Shown here: positions 25,083 to 32,795 of the stretch, in pieces
How positions within the stretch are numbered: position 1 is the first letter of the stretch
Layout: each line of letters opens with the position of its first letter
Origin: JAFAGX01 sp035623335
GTDB lineage: Bacteria; Acidobacteriota; Terriglobia; Terriglobales; Acidobacteriaceae
DNA length: 64,000 nucleotides
Direction: 5' to 3'
Assembly: GCA_035623335.1 (NCBI GenBank)
Contig: DASPTQ010000009.1
Coordinates: 12,664-76,663, forward strand
Program-made: the position numbers and the translations under genes
Notes under the pieces: model-generated
Databases searched by the model: none
The model's input: only the letters and a program-made list of their open reading frames with translations
Told to the model about the DNA's origin: nothing

Positions 25083-25859
25083 GTGTCGGCTCGGGTTGAG
25101 GACATGCCCACAGAGACGGGAAATTTTGTTTTTGGTCGTGAGGAGGAACAGCGCGCACTGCATCAACGCTTGCGCGAGAAAAAATCTTTCCTTCTCCACG
25201 GGCCAACCGGAGTTGGCAAGACGTTGCTGTTTCGTAGCCTGCTCGAGCAGACGCCTGCGGTTCTTTATTGCGATTCCTCGGCCAGCACGCAGGTTGTCTT
25301 TCGCTCTGTGGCGAGGGCTTTATTGGAAAAAGGCGCTCCCCGCATCCAACGAATCTGCCGCAACCAGGATGGCATCCGAGCGAGATCCGCCGTCTCTCTC
25401 AAGGGCATCGTGATGGATGCCCTGCGAGATGGCAGCCACTCGATTGTCCTTGATCACCTACATCGACCATCCCAAGCTTTCGCCGCGGCGGTTCGGGAGA
25501 TCATCGGGTGGTGCTCCACACCGGTTATCGCGGTCGCGCAGTCGAGTCATATGGAAGACACGGGGTATCTCCAGCCCTTGTATTCCGATCGACAGGAAAG
25601 GTATGAATTGAAAAACTTCGAGCGGGTTGCTGCCGAACGTTTCGCTCAAGCAATGGTCCAACGCGCTGACCTGTCGGCTGCGAATATCAAGGAATTCCTT
25701 GGCAAGGTTCTGGAGCTAAGTCAAGGAAACCCGGGAGCGATTCTCTCCCTGCTCGAGATGGCCAAATACCCGAAATACCGCAGCCACGAGTACATCAAGA
25801 TTTCGCCGCTTTACATCGATTTCCGCATGAGTTGGTCGCCTGCGGTTCGGAGCCGTTGA
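25083..25859 (+). CDS. AAA-type NTPase downstream of the antiporter-UspA pair
   Basis: A 258-residue ATPase with an FGREEEQ box typical of AAA_16/ORC-like ATPases, Walker A in LLHGPTGVGKTLLF, Walker B-like SIVLDHLHRP, and a following AVAQSSHM sensor region. The C-terminal part (LEFSLVEL-like helices, FERVAAERFAQAMV) is the lid. No effector domain is attached. GTG 25083 has GGTAGG two bases before it; ATG 25104 is another possible start. It follows uspA by 107 bases on the same strand and may be expressed from riboswitch A, which would be a new member for a fluoride regulon. Confidence 0.78.
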   Translation: MSARVEDMPTETGNFVFGREEEQRALHQRLREKKSFLLHGPTGVGKTLLFRSLLEQTPAVLYCDSSASTQVVFRSVARALLEKGAPRIQRICRNQDGIRARSAVSLKGIVMDALRDGSHSIVLDHLHRPSQAFAAAVREIIGWCSTPVIAVAQSSHMEDTGYLQPLYSDRQERYELKNFERVAAERFAQAMVQRADLSAANIKEFLGKVLELSQGNPGAILSLLEMAKYPKYRSHEYIKISPLYIDFRMSWSPAVRSR

Positions 25860-25896
25860 ATGGGACAATTCGACAGTCGCAGTACCCAACACAAGC

Positions 25897-26334
25897 CTAT
25901 TTCGTTACCATGACCGGGCAGGGAGCGTGACTGAGCACGTGCTGCGCGATCGATCCCAAGGTTTGCCGTTCACGGCTCGACATTCCCCGGTGTCCCACCA
26001 CGATCAAATCCACTCGATCCTCTCGAGCTTTGCGAAGGATTTCTTCGGCAGGGTGGCCCTGCGTCACCTGAGTTTCGATCTCGATTCTCTCGTGTCCTAC
26101 ACGGCGCCGAAGGCGTGTCAGTGTTCGTTCCAACTGCTCGCGGGCGGCGTCGAGTACATTCGCACCGCTCGAAGGTTCCGGCTCAGGGGGACGCGCCACC
26201 GCGAGTACCAGCAGTCTGCCCTCGCTGCTGTTACCCAGAGCGATTGCCATCTCCAAAGCCCTCTCACATTCGACCGAGCCGTCGTAGCCAACAAGAATTC
26301 GGCGGAGCTGTCCGTTGATCCACACGTTTGTCAT
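25897..26334 (-). CDS. Universal stress protein under its own fluoride riboswitch
   Basis: A 145-residue UspA protein: ILVGYDGSVECERALEMAIAL at the start and GHRGMSSRERQTLGSIAQHV near the end, followed by CPVMVTK. The ATP-binding G-x2-G-x9-GS spacing is kept. It shares the phrase VLAVARPPEPE with the plus-strand UspA at 24535, so they are paralogues. GAGGTGAAGTC lies before the ATG. A fluoride riboswitch on the same strand (26380-26470) precedes it by about 46 bases. It converges with the ATPase gene ending at 25859. Confidence 0.93.
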   Translation of the reverse strand: MTNVWINGQLRRILVGYDGSVECERALEMAIALGNSSEGRLLVLAVARPPEPEPSSGANVLDAAREQLERTLTRLRRRVGHERIEIETQVTQGHPAEEILRKAREDRVDLIVVGHRGMSSRERQTLGSIAQHVLSHAPCPVMVTK

Positions 26335-26379
26335 GACTTCACCTCTTCACTCGGATCTATGGGATTGCTTGGCAGGGCG

Positions 26380-26470
26380 TGACTCCCGAGACAAGAACCC
26401 TCTTGTCAGGAGTCATCAGCCACCCGGCCCAAAGGCAGGATCAGCGGTTAACGGTGAACTCCTTCACCGG
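26380..26470 (-). ncRNA. Fluoride riboswitch (crcB motif) B
   Basis: On the minus strand the sequence repeats the pattern of riboswitch A: GGTGAAGGAGTTCACC, AACCGC, and GCTGATGACTCCTGAC. The expression-platform hairpin is GACAAG...CTTGTC with GGGAGTCA at 26380-26387 able to capture ACTCC. A and B are alike over their whole length and look like a duplicated leader. No T-run follows. It leads the uspA gene at 25897-26334. Confidence 0.9.
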
Positions 26471-26482
26471 AATGACAGATTC

Positions 26483-26510
26483 AGTTTACTTCCTGGCTGA
26501 GCTAAGTCAA
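26483..26510 (-). promoter_or_regulatory. Promoter of the riboswitch-B uspA gene
   Basis: On the minus strand TTGACT (26505-26510) and TAAACT (26483-26488) are spaced by 16 bases. Transcription would begin near 26476, right at the aptamer's 5' edge. Confidence 0.6.
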
Positions 26511-26642
26511 GCTGGTGCCTCTCGCTCAACACATCGGTGGAGGAATGGCTGTCTCTCATGGTGACGTTGGTTGTTACTCTTCTAGTGTGGGTTGGGCCAC
26601 TCAAGAGATGGACCGATGGGGTGCCATCATCAGCGATGACAA

Positions 26643-26672
26643 TTGACTTCATGCCTCTCCGGTTGCCATAAT
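26643..26672 (+). promoter_or_regulatory. Promoter of the fluoride-riboswitch operon C
   Basis: TTGACT (26643-26648) and CATAAT (26667-26672) are separated by 18 bases. The predicted start near 26679 coincides with the first base of the aptamer stem. It is divergent from promoter B, about 130 bases away. Confidence 0.65.
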
Positions 26673-26678
26673 TTCCTT

Positions 26679-26756
26679 GGGTGTTGGAGTTCACCTTTAA
26701 CCGCCCGCACGGGCAGATGACTCCTACAAAGAAGAAGGAATTCTCTTGGTAGGGGT
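26679..26756 (+). ncRNA. Fluoride riboswitch (crcB motif) C
   Basis: GGTGTTGGAGTTCACC, TTTAACCGCCC-GCAC-GGGC and AGATGACTCCTAC follow the fluoride aptamer consensus closely, with a compact 4-bp second stem. ACTCCTAC (26720-26727) can pair either in the aptamer pseudoknot or with GTAGGGGT (26749-26756) downstream. It precedes the dynamin-like gene by about 90 bases and leads the whole operon that includes crcB. No strong T-run is seen after the hairpin. Confidence 0.92.
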
Positions 26757-26845
26757 TCATTTGTGAGTGTTCCCTCCCCCTTCCGATTGCAAGAGATTCC
26801 TGAGCACAAGTACAGCCAAAGGCGTTCGTGTCAACGGGAGCGTTC

Positions 26846-28903
26846 ATGGCACAGGAGTCCCTCAATTTGAACCACGCTCGGCGGCTATCGGTCACGTGTC
26901 GGCACATCGACAAGCTGCTGGCCGACATGGAGAGCGCGGTCCGTGTCGCCGATTCAAAGCGGGCATTCCCCGAGTACGTCCCCGACGTCACACCGCTGCA
27001 AAGACAAAGGATTGAAGACTATATCGCTCGCATCCGCTCTCGATTGGCTCGCATACTGGATGGTCAGGGCATTGAGCAGCCTGCGCCTGGGATTCCTGTC
27101 AGCCGGTCGCTCCATACGATTCTGACATTCATCGGGATTGCCGCCGAGGAATTGCAGCCAAAATATATGCGCGGCTATGGTGAGATTCCGCCGGCAGCTG
27201 CGGTCGAACTGAATGGGATCGCCGCTGAGCTTTTCAGTCTCACCCATGAGCTGGATCAGTACATTGGGTACAGAGGTGGCGAGAACCTCGAGGAAAGTTT
27301 GCGGCAATTGGAGCGTGGCGGGAACAAGGTAGCTCTGCTCAAGAAACTTGAGGCGATCATCAGCGAACAAGGGTTGGTGGAGTTTCGCGCCGGGGTCTCC
27401 ATGATTCTCGACCGGTTCGCCGACAACAGCTACGAGATTGCTGTCTTTGGACGGCTTAGTTCGGGCAAATCGTCACTGTTGAATGCAGCCCTGGAGACAA
27501 ACTTGTTACCGGTCGGTGTCACTCCCATCACTGCGGTTCCCACTCGCATCGCTTACGGAGAGATTCCAGCCGTAAACGTGTGGTTCGCCAATCGACCACC
27601 GGAACAGTTTGAGACTTCGCGACTGGCAGAGTTTGTCACCGAGCAGGGCAACCCAGGAAACGAAAAGCACGTCACGCGGGTCGTCCTTCACATGTCATCA
27701 CCACGGCTGCGGGACGGCATCACTTTTGTGGACACGCCGGGTCTGGGTTCTTTGGCGACTCGCGGGGCCGCGGAGACGCTGGCCTACCTGCCCCGCTGCG
27801 ATCTGGGGGTGGTTCTCATCGACGCGGGTTCGGCTCTAACAGCGGATGACCTAAAAACCGTACAGACACTTTACGCAGCTGGCATTCCTGCGAACATTCT
27901 GGTGAGCAAGGCTGATCTTCTATCCGCAAACGATCGTCACCAAGTGATCGAATATGTGAAGAGCCACCTCCGGTCGGAACTCAACCTGGAGACGCAGGTG
28001 CATGCCGTGAGTGCAATGGCAGCGGCCAAGGATCTATTGACGCAATGGTTTGAGAAGGACATTGCCCCTCTTTACAGCCAGAGTCAGGAATTAAAACAGC
28101 GGTCCACCCAGCGAAAAGTGGGAGCCTTGCTGCAATCGATCGAGGTATCCCTCGAGGGGCGCCTACGGCAGAACAAAGAGCAACCAGCGATCACGGCGGA
28201 GAGGCTTCGTGAGCTTGATGCTCGCCTACGACAGGCGGGCGGCAAGGCGCAGGAAGCGCGCGCGGCCGTCAGGCGGATTGCGAACGAGATCGGCAACTTG
28301 AGTTCTCCGGCGCTGACCAAGGCTGCGGCTGGTTTGATGGACCGTGGGAATCATGACGGCAAGGAGACCGACAGGGAACAACTTGTTCTCGACGTGGTGA
28401 ACCAAATAGTCCGGGAAGAAAGCAAGCATTTGTGGGATGTTGTTTCGGCCCTTGGCGAGGAACTCCACCAGACGTTGCAAGGGGCTGCGGACATGTTAAG
28501 CCTAGCTGATGCTCCCACCGCGGAGGAATTCTCTTCCTATTTGCGTGAAATGCCGGTGTTTGACCCCGGACGGATCCCCGTACGCATGACGCATTCGGCG
28601 ATGGTCTCTTTTCTGGGACGTAGGTTCGCCGAGCGTTGGACCGCCTGGAGATTAGCCAGATTCATAGGGCCAGACATGGAGCGTGCTCTCGGCGCGTATT
28701 CCCAACTGGTCGGCGATTGGTCCGATAGGATGGTGGGTCGGATGCAGCGCCAGTTTGATGCCTATGCCAACAGTTATCGCGCGCTCGTGGAGCGATTGGC
28801 GGTCCCAAGCCAGTTGTCGAGCGACCAGGAACAGGCGATCCTTAGATGTTTGAACTCTTTGCGGCGAGAACAGGCGAAAGAACCAGTGCCGGCAGCTTCC
28901 TAG
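26846..28903 (+). CDS. Bacterial dynamin-like GTPase 1, first gene of the fluoride operon
   Basis: A 685-residue protein. A helical N-terminal region of about 190 residues is followed by a dynamin-type GTPase domain: P-loop GRLSSGKSSLL (about 202), switch I PVGVTPITAVPTRI, G3 DTPGLGS (about 296) and G4 VSKAD (about 353). Then come long helical stalk segments (LRELDARLRQAGGKAQEARA, about 450-480) and a C-terminal helical part. No clear transmembrane helix is present, so membrane contact would be peripheral. The preferred start is ATG 26846 with GGGAG 6 bases upstream. Dynamin-like proteins remodel or tether membranes. It is the first gene after fluoride riboswitch C, and a second one ends the operon. 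Confidence 0.88.
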   Translation: MAQESLNLNHARRLSVTCRHIDKLLADMESAVRVADSKRAFPEYVPDVTPLQRQRIEDYIARIRSRLARILDGQGIEQPAPGIPVSRSLHTILTFIGIAAEELQPKYMRGYGEIPPAAAVELNGIAAELFSLTHELDQYIGYRGGENLEESLRQLERGGNKVALLKKLEAIISEQGLVEFRAGVSMILDRFADNSYEIAVFGRLSSGKSSLLNAALETNLLPVGVTPITAVPTRIAYGEIPAVNVWFANRPPEQFETSRLAEFVTEQGNPGNEKHVTRVVLHMSSPRLRDGITFVDTPGLGSLATRGAAETLAYLPRCDLGVVLIDAGSALTADDLKTVQTLYAAGIPANILVSKADLLSANDRHQVIEYVKSHLRSELNLETQVHAVSAMAAAKDLLTQWFEKDIAPLYSQSQELKQRSTQRKVGALLQSIEVSLEGRLRQNKEQPAITAERLRELDARLRQAGGKAQEARAAVRRIANEIGNLSSPALTKAAAGLMDRGNHDGKETDREQLVLDVVNQIVREESKHLWDVVSALGEELHQTLQGAADMLSLADAPTAEEFSSYLREMPVFDPGRIPVRMTHSAMVSFLGRRFAERWTAWRLARFIGPDMERALGAYSQLVGDWSDRMVGRMQRQFDAYANSYRALVERLAVPSQLSSDQEQAILRCLNSLRREQAKEPVPAAS

Positions 28904-28961
28904 AAAGCGGTGGTCACGAGGTCAGGAGTCAAGCTGCAGCTGGAGAAAGGAACACGACGTC

Positions 28962-29339
28962 TTGCTCAAGTACTTTGTGGTTGGAATCGGAGGAGGTGTG
29001 GGCTCCATTTTGCGATTTTGGCTCGGAAGCTACATTGGCGGCAGGCTAGGCAGCCGATTTCCGTACGGCACGTTTGTGATCAATGTTACGGGCTCGTTCC
29101 TGATCGGTTTGGTGCTCACGATATTGGCCGAAAGGACACAATGGAGTCCGAACTGGAGATACCTGATTCCCATAGGGTTCATTGGCGGATACACAACCTT
29201 CTCGACGTTCGAGTATGAGACACTTCGTCTCGTTCAGGACGGCCAAATGGTGACTGCGATGCTCAACATCACTATGAGCGTAACGGTTGGGTTCGCTGGT
29301 GTCTGGGCTGGCATGGTAGCCGGGAGGTCCATCCCATGA
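28962..29339 (+). CDS. crcB: CrcB/Fluc fluoride channel
   Basis: A 125-residue membrane protein with four helices, starting at TTG 28962 (AAAGGA 10 bases upstream). Fluc hallmarks are visible: GGGVGSILRF with the conserved Arg, FVINVTGSFLIG with the pore-lining Asn, and GGYTTFSTFEYET, which carries the Phe-box and the central Na+ site. CrcB works as an antiparallel dimer and lets fluoride leave the cytoplasm. A single gene implies a homodimer. It lies in the operon led by fluoride riboswitch C, the classic arrangement. Its stop overlaps the next start (ATGA). Confidence 0.96.
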   Translation: MLKYFVVGIGGGVGSILRFWLGSYIGGRLGSRFPYGTFVINVTGSFLIGLVLTILAERTQWSPNWRYLIPIGFIGGYTTFSTFEYETLRLVQDGQMVTAMLNITMSVTVGFAGVWAGMVAGRSIP

Positions 29340-29896
29340 AGTCCGATGCCGTCGCATGCAAGCTCACCGTGAGTCAGGCCCTGGCCAGGAGTGCATGTCC
29401 GATCTGTGGAGTGCTTAAGGAGTTTCAGTCGGCTTTGGCGGACAAAATTCAGATGGCTGGGAACCTGCGCTTGTGCAACTTCCATACCTGGCTGCTGGCG
29501 CGAGGGGCGCCGGCGGAAGGCGTGGTGGCCTTCTACTTGAAGATGCTCGATAGATCGTCGAGGACCAAAGTGGGGCCCTCAGAGTGCGACTTCTGCCGCC
29601 GGACTCTGGAAGAGGAGAAGGCTCGACTGCACGAGCTCGTCCAGCACATGCAGCGGGCCCTGTTTCTCGAGTCGATGAAGAGCCAGGTTAGTCTCTGCCT
29701 CGATCACGCCCATAAGCTCGAGCAATGTGCACCTTTGAAACTGCGGCCCGTAATCAGCGAAATCGTCGAGCGCACTCGTTCCGAGCTGAAACAAGAACTG
29801 GGCGCCTTTCTGGAGCAAGCGGTGCGGGGAAATCATGCGGGTGGTGGAATACTCGGTCGTGCGGCTGAATTCCTGGTCAGTCAGCGAGGACTTTGA
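29336..29896 (+). CDS. Protein with two CxxC...CxxH putative metal-binding modules
   Basis: A 186-residue soluble protein. It holds two similar modules: SACPICGVL...LRLCNFHTWLL at about 19-52 and SECDFCRRTL...VSLCLDHAHKLE at about 82-127. Each gives C-x2-C and C-x2-H, enough for one zinc or iron-sulfur-like site per module. Long helices lie between and after them. I do not recognise a characterised family. The start overlaps the crcB stop by 4 bases, which ties it tightly to fluoride export. It could be a metal-dependent sensor, a scaffold, or a partner of CrcB or the GTPases. Function is unknown. Confidence 0.85.
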   Translation: MKSDAVACKLTVSQALARSACPICGVLKEFQSALADKIQMAGNLRLCNFHTWLLARGAPAEGVVAFYLKMLDRSSRTKVGPSECDFCRRTLEEEKARLHELVQHMQRALFLESMKSQVSLCLDHAHKLEQCAPLKLRPVISEIVERTRSELKQELGAFLEQAVRGNHAGGGILGRAAEFLVSQRGL

Positions 29897-29911
29897 ACGC
29901 AAGGAGGGAAA

Positions 29912-30646
29912 ATGCTCACATCTGGGCCTGCCAAGAAGGTCGTCATCTACCTAGCCGAGGACCAGCAGTACCACGGGACCGCCGCTTATGCTGCCATTCT
30001 GGATTTTCTCTTCTTTCGCGGTGTTTCCGGGGCAACGGTGACGCGAGGGATTGCCGGATTCGGCGCCGACCATCACTTGCACACCACCCGGCTCGTGGAT
30101 CTTGCGACCCGGCTTCCGGTCAAGGTGGATTTCATTGAAACTCCAGAGAAGGTCGAGGAATTGCTGCCCAAGCTGCAAGCCATGGTCGGTACCGGGCTGA
30201 TCGAAATGCACGATACGACCATCGTCAAGCCGGCCGCGAGTAAAAAGGAGCAATCGGGCACACCCGAAAAGCCCGCCGTCAAGCGAGAAGGCAAAGCCAA
30301 GTTGATGCGCATCTACATCGGGGAAAACGACAAATGGAATGGCAAACCGTTGTACGAAGGCATTGTGAGTGGCCTTCGTGCGCATGACATTGCCGGAGTC
30401 ACCGTCTACCGCGGAATTCTCGGATACGGGGCCAATCGAAGGATCCACAAAGATGCTGCTTTGAGCCTGTCCCACGACCGTCCGATCCTACTCTCCATTG
30501 TTGATACCGAAGACAAGCTCCGGGCATTTATGCCCATTCTGGACGAGATGGTGCAGCAAGGACTGGTTGTGCTTTCCGATGTTGATGTCATCAAGTATTC
30601 GCACAGTTATGAGACCACCGACCGGCGTCAGGAGAAACGGGCATGA
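29912..30646 (+). CDS. Double DUF190 (PII-like fold) protein
   Basis: A 244-residue protein with two DUF190 domains joined by a charged linker (KPAASKKEQSGTPEKPAVKR, about 109-128). Each repeat has the family pattern: YHGTAAYAAILDFLFFRGVSGATVTRGIAGFG in the first and KPLYEGIVSGLRAHDIAGVTVYRGILGYG in the second. DUF190 domains share the PII-like trimeric fold and often accompany crcB or K+/H+ transport genes. The first copy is more diverged. AAGGAGG precedes the ATG. Its stop overlaps the next gene's start. Confidence 0.9.
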   Translation: MLTSGPAKKVVIYLAEDQQYHGTAAYAAILDFLFFRGVSGATVTRGIAGFGADHHLHTTRLVDLATRLPVKVDFIETPEKVEELLPKLQAMVGTGLIEMHDTTIVKPAASKKEQSGTPEKPAVKREGKAKLMRIYIGENDKWNGKPLYEGIVSGLRAHDIAGVTVYRGILGYGANRRIHKDAALSLSHDRPILLSIVDTEDKLRAFMPILDEMVQQGLVVLSDVDVIKYSHSYETTDRRQEKRA

Positions 30647-30993
30647 AACTCGAAGGCAAGGCCAAGATGCTGCGCATTCACTTCGGCGAAGATGACAAGT
30701 GGCATGGCAAACCCCTGTATGAGGCAATCGTCGAGAAATGTCGCGAGCTCGATCTAGCGGGAGCGACCGTGTATCGCGGAATCGAAGGCTACGGTGCCAG
30801 TACGCTGATTCACCGTTCTCATCTGCTTCGATCTTCCGACCGCCCGATCATGGTGTCCGTCGTGGACACCCAGGAAAACATCAACAAGCTTCTTCCCGCG
30901 CTCGATCAAATGGTGGACGAGGGCTTAATTGCCATCTCGGACGTAGAAGTCATCAAGTATGTGCACCAGGAAGGGACGCGGTCTCAGGCGTAG
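30643..30993 (+). CDS. Single-domain DUF190 protein
   Basis: A 116-residue DUF190 protein: MLRIHFGEDDKWHGKPLYEA, then GATVYRGIEGYGASTLIHR and PIMVSVVDTQENINKLLPALD. It is closest to the second half of the upstream double DUF190 protein, so the double form probably arose from duplication in place. ATG overlaps the preceding TGA. The PII-like fold suggests that it forms trimers, perhaps with the double protein, and regulates a partner in the cytoplasm; the ligand is unknown. Confidence 0.93.
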   Translation: MKLEGKAKMLRIHFGEDDKWHGKPLYEAIVEKCRELDLAGATVYRGIEGYGASTLIHRSHLLRSSDRPIMVSVVDTQENINKLLPALDQMVDEGLIAISDVEVIKYVHQEGTRSQA

Positions 30994-30998
30994 CAAAC

Positions 30999-32795
30999 AT
31001 GTCTGCGGACGAGTCCAAGGCAACGGCCGCAATTAGTGCCTGGCAAAGCGCTGGCGTTCAACTCTCCGAGAATGGCGGGATCGATGGCGCCTCCAGACTG
31101 CTGCGACTCGCCATAGTGGCGGAAAACCTCGGCGCCCGCCGCATTGAGGAAGAGGCAAAGGATCTGGCTGGCCGAATCGCCGAAGGTCGTTTCTATGTGG
31201 CTTGCATCGGTCAATTCAAACGCGGCAAGTCGACCCTCATTAATGCCTTGATCGGTGACCCAGTCCTCCCCGTTGGTTTCACTCCCGTGACCGCGGTGCC
31301 CACGGTCATCAGGTCCGGGGAGCTGCGCCGGGCACGAATCCAGGGACGTGACGGTTCATGGCAGGACGTAGACGCATCCGATCTCCGGCAGTACGTCTCG
31401 GAAGAATGCAACCCGGAAAATATCAAGGGAGTCCGAGGCGTTGAAGTTTTTGTCCCCAGCCCGCTACTGGCTGCGGGTATGTGCTTGGTGGACACGCCGG
31501 GGCTGGGTTCGGTATTCACCGGGAACACGGCGGCGACCCAGGCATTCGTTCCCCACATTGATGTTGCGTTGGTGGTGATCGGCGCCGACCCGCCCCTGGC
31601 GGGTGAAGAGCTGGACCTTGTCGAAGCCGTAGGCAAGCAGGTACAGAACATCGTCCTGGTTCTGAACAAGGCTGATCGGACAACTCCTGACGAGAAGGCT
31701 GCCGCGGTAAGTTTTGCGGCCCGACAGCTGCAAAAGCGTCTTGGACGCGTAGCTGGTCCCATCTTCGAAGTCAGCGCTGCCCAGCGGCTCGACCACCAAG
31801 GACCGGAACGTGATTGGCAAAAGTTGCTCGCGGCTCTCGAGCGCTTGGCTGAAGAGTCTGGGCGACAAGTGATCTATTCTGCCTTGGAACGGGGTATCAG
31901 CCGGCTCAGTGAACAATTGCTGGCGGTCCTCTACGAAGAGAAGGAAGCCCTCGAGCGGCCGGTGGAAGAGTCGGAGCGGCGAATTACGATGATGAAGGCC
32001 ACGATCACCGAAGCGGAACGGTCGATGCGAGAACTCGGGATTCTCTTGATGGCCGAACAGCAGCGCCTTTCCGATCTCTTTGTGCAACGCCATAAGAGCT
32101 TTGTCGCCGCCGAGCTTCCCCCAGCGAGTACGGACTTTGACCAAGCCATCACAGCGGTTCCCCATGGTGCCGGGCCCGGTTACAGACGTCGCATCATGAA
32201 ACAGGCACAGGAGATCACCAGGCGTCGTGTACTTCCGTGGTTGCAGACCGAGCAGGAAGAGGGAGAAAGGCAATATCGGCAGGCCTCAGTTCGGTTCGTC
32301 GAAATGGGTAATGACTTTTTGAAGAGACTGGCTGAAGCCGGCATTCCCGAACTGGCTCGTCTGCCCCATGCCCTCGATCCGGAGATCGGATTTCGGGTTC
32401 GTTCGAGATTCATGTTCAGGGATTTCATTGAGGTCGCGCAGCCCGCATCTCCCTTGCGATGGCTCGCTGACCTGGCGTTGGGTCTGGCAGGTGCACGAGA
32501 CGTGATCCGGAAACAAGGCCATGCTTTCCTGGAAAATCTTTTTGCCGTGAATAGCACGAGAGTTCAAGCTGACATTTTGGAGCGGGTTCAAGAGAGCCGC
32601 GCTCATCTTGAGAGAGAAATCCGCACGCTTCTTCACGAAGTCAGCCGTATTGCCGAGCAGGCGTTGAGCAACGCCAAAACCACCCAAGAGAAGGGGCTGC
32701 CCGCCGTGCATGCCGCACTGCAACGACTGACTGCCTTCGAGCGCGAGGTCACCAAGCTCGTGGATCCTGATGCGGCGAGCGGGAAAGTAGACTAA
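30999..32795 (+). CDS. Bacterial dynamin-like GTPase 2, last gene of the fluoride operon
   Basis: A 598-residue protein beginning MSADESKATAAISAW; the open frame extends far upstream through the DUF190 gene, but this ATG begins 5 bases after its stop. GTPase motifs are P-loop GQFKRGKSTLI (about 71), switch I PVGFTPVTAVPTVI, G3 DTPGLGS (about 164) and G4 NKAD (about 225). A long stalk with coiled-coil segments follows (EESERRITMMKATITEAERS), then a possible membrane-contacting hydrophobic patch (SPLRWLADLALGLAGA, about 487-502) and a final helical bundle. It is shorter at the N-terminus than GTPase 1. Paired dynamin-like genes usually make hetero-oligomers. Confidence 0.88.
   Translation: MSADESKATAAISAWQSAGVQLSENGGIDGASRLLRLAIVAENLGARRIEEEAKDLAGRIAEGRFYVACIGQFKRGKSTLINALIGDPVLPVGFTPVTAVPTVIRSGELRRARIQGRDGSWQDVDASDLRQYVSEECNPENIKGVRGVEVFVPSPLLAAGMCLVDTPGLGSVFTGNTAATQAFVPHIDVALVVIGADPPLAGEELDLVEAVGKQVQNIVLVLNKADRTTPDEKAAAVSFAARQLQKRLGRVAGPIFEVSAAQRLDHQGPERDWQKLLAALERLAEESGRQVIYSALERGISRLSEQLLAVLYEEKEALERPVEESERRITMMKATITEAERSMRELGILLMAEQQRLSDLFVQRHKSFVAAELPPASTDFDQAITAVPHGAGPGYRRRIMKQAQEITRRRVLPWLQTEQEEGERQYRQASVRFVEMGNDFLKRLAEAGIPELARLPHALDPEIGFRVRSRFMFRDFIEVAQPASPLRWLADLALGLAGARDVIRKQGHAFLENLFAVNSTRVQADILERVQESRAHLEREIRTLLHEVSRIAEQALSNAKTTQEKGLPAVHAALQRLTAFEREVTKLVDPDAASGKVD

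Noticed and set aside
26315..26564. Short plus-strand frames over the region of riboswitch B
   Set aside because: They are translations of the antisense of a structured RNA leader; there is no ribosome site and no family likeness.
30738..30998. Upstream extension of the second dynamin-like frame
   Set aside because: It runs in another frame through the DUF190 gene, which is clearly the coding frame there.
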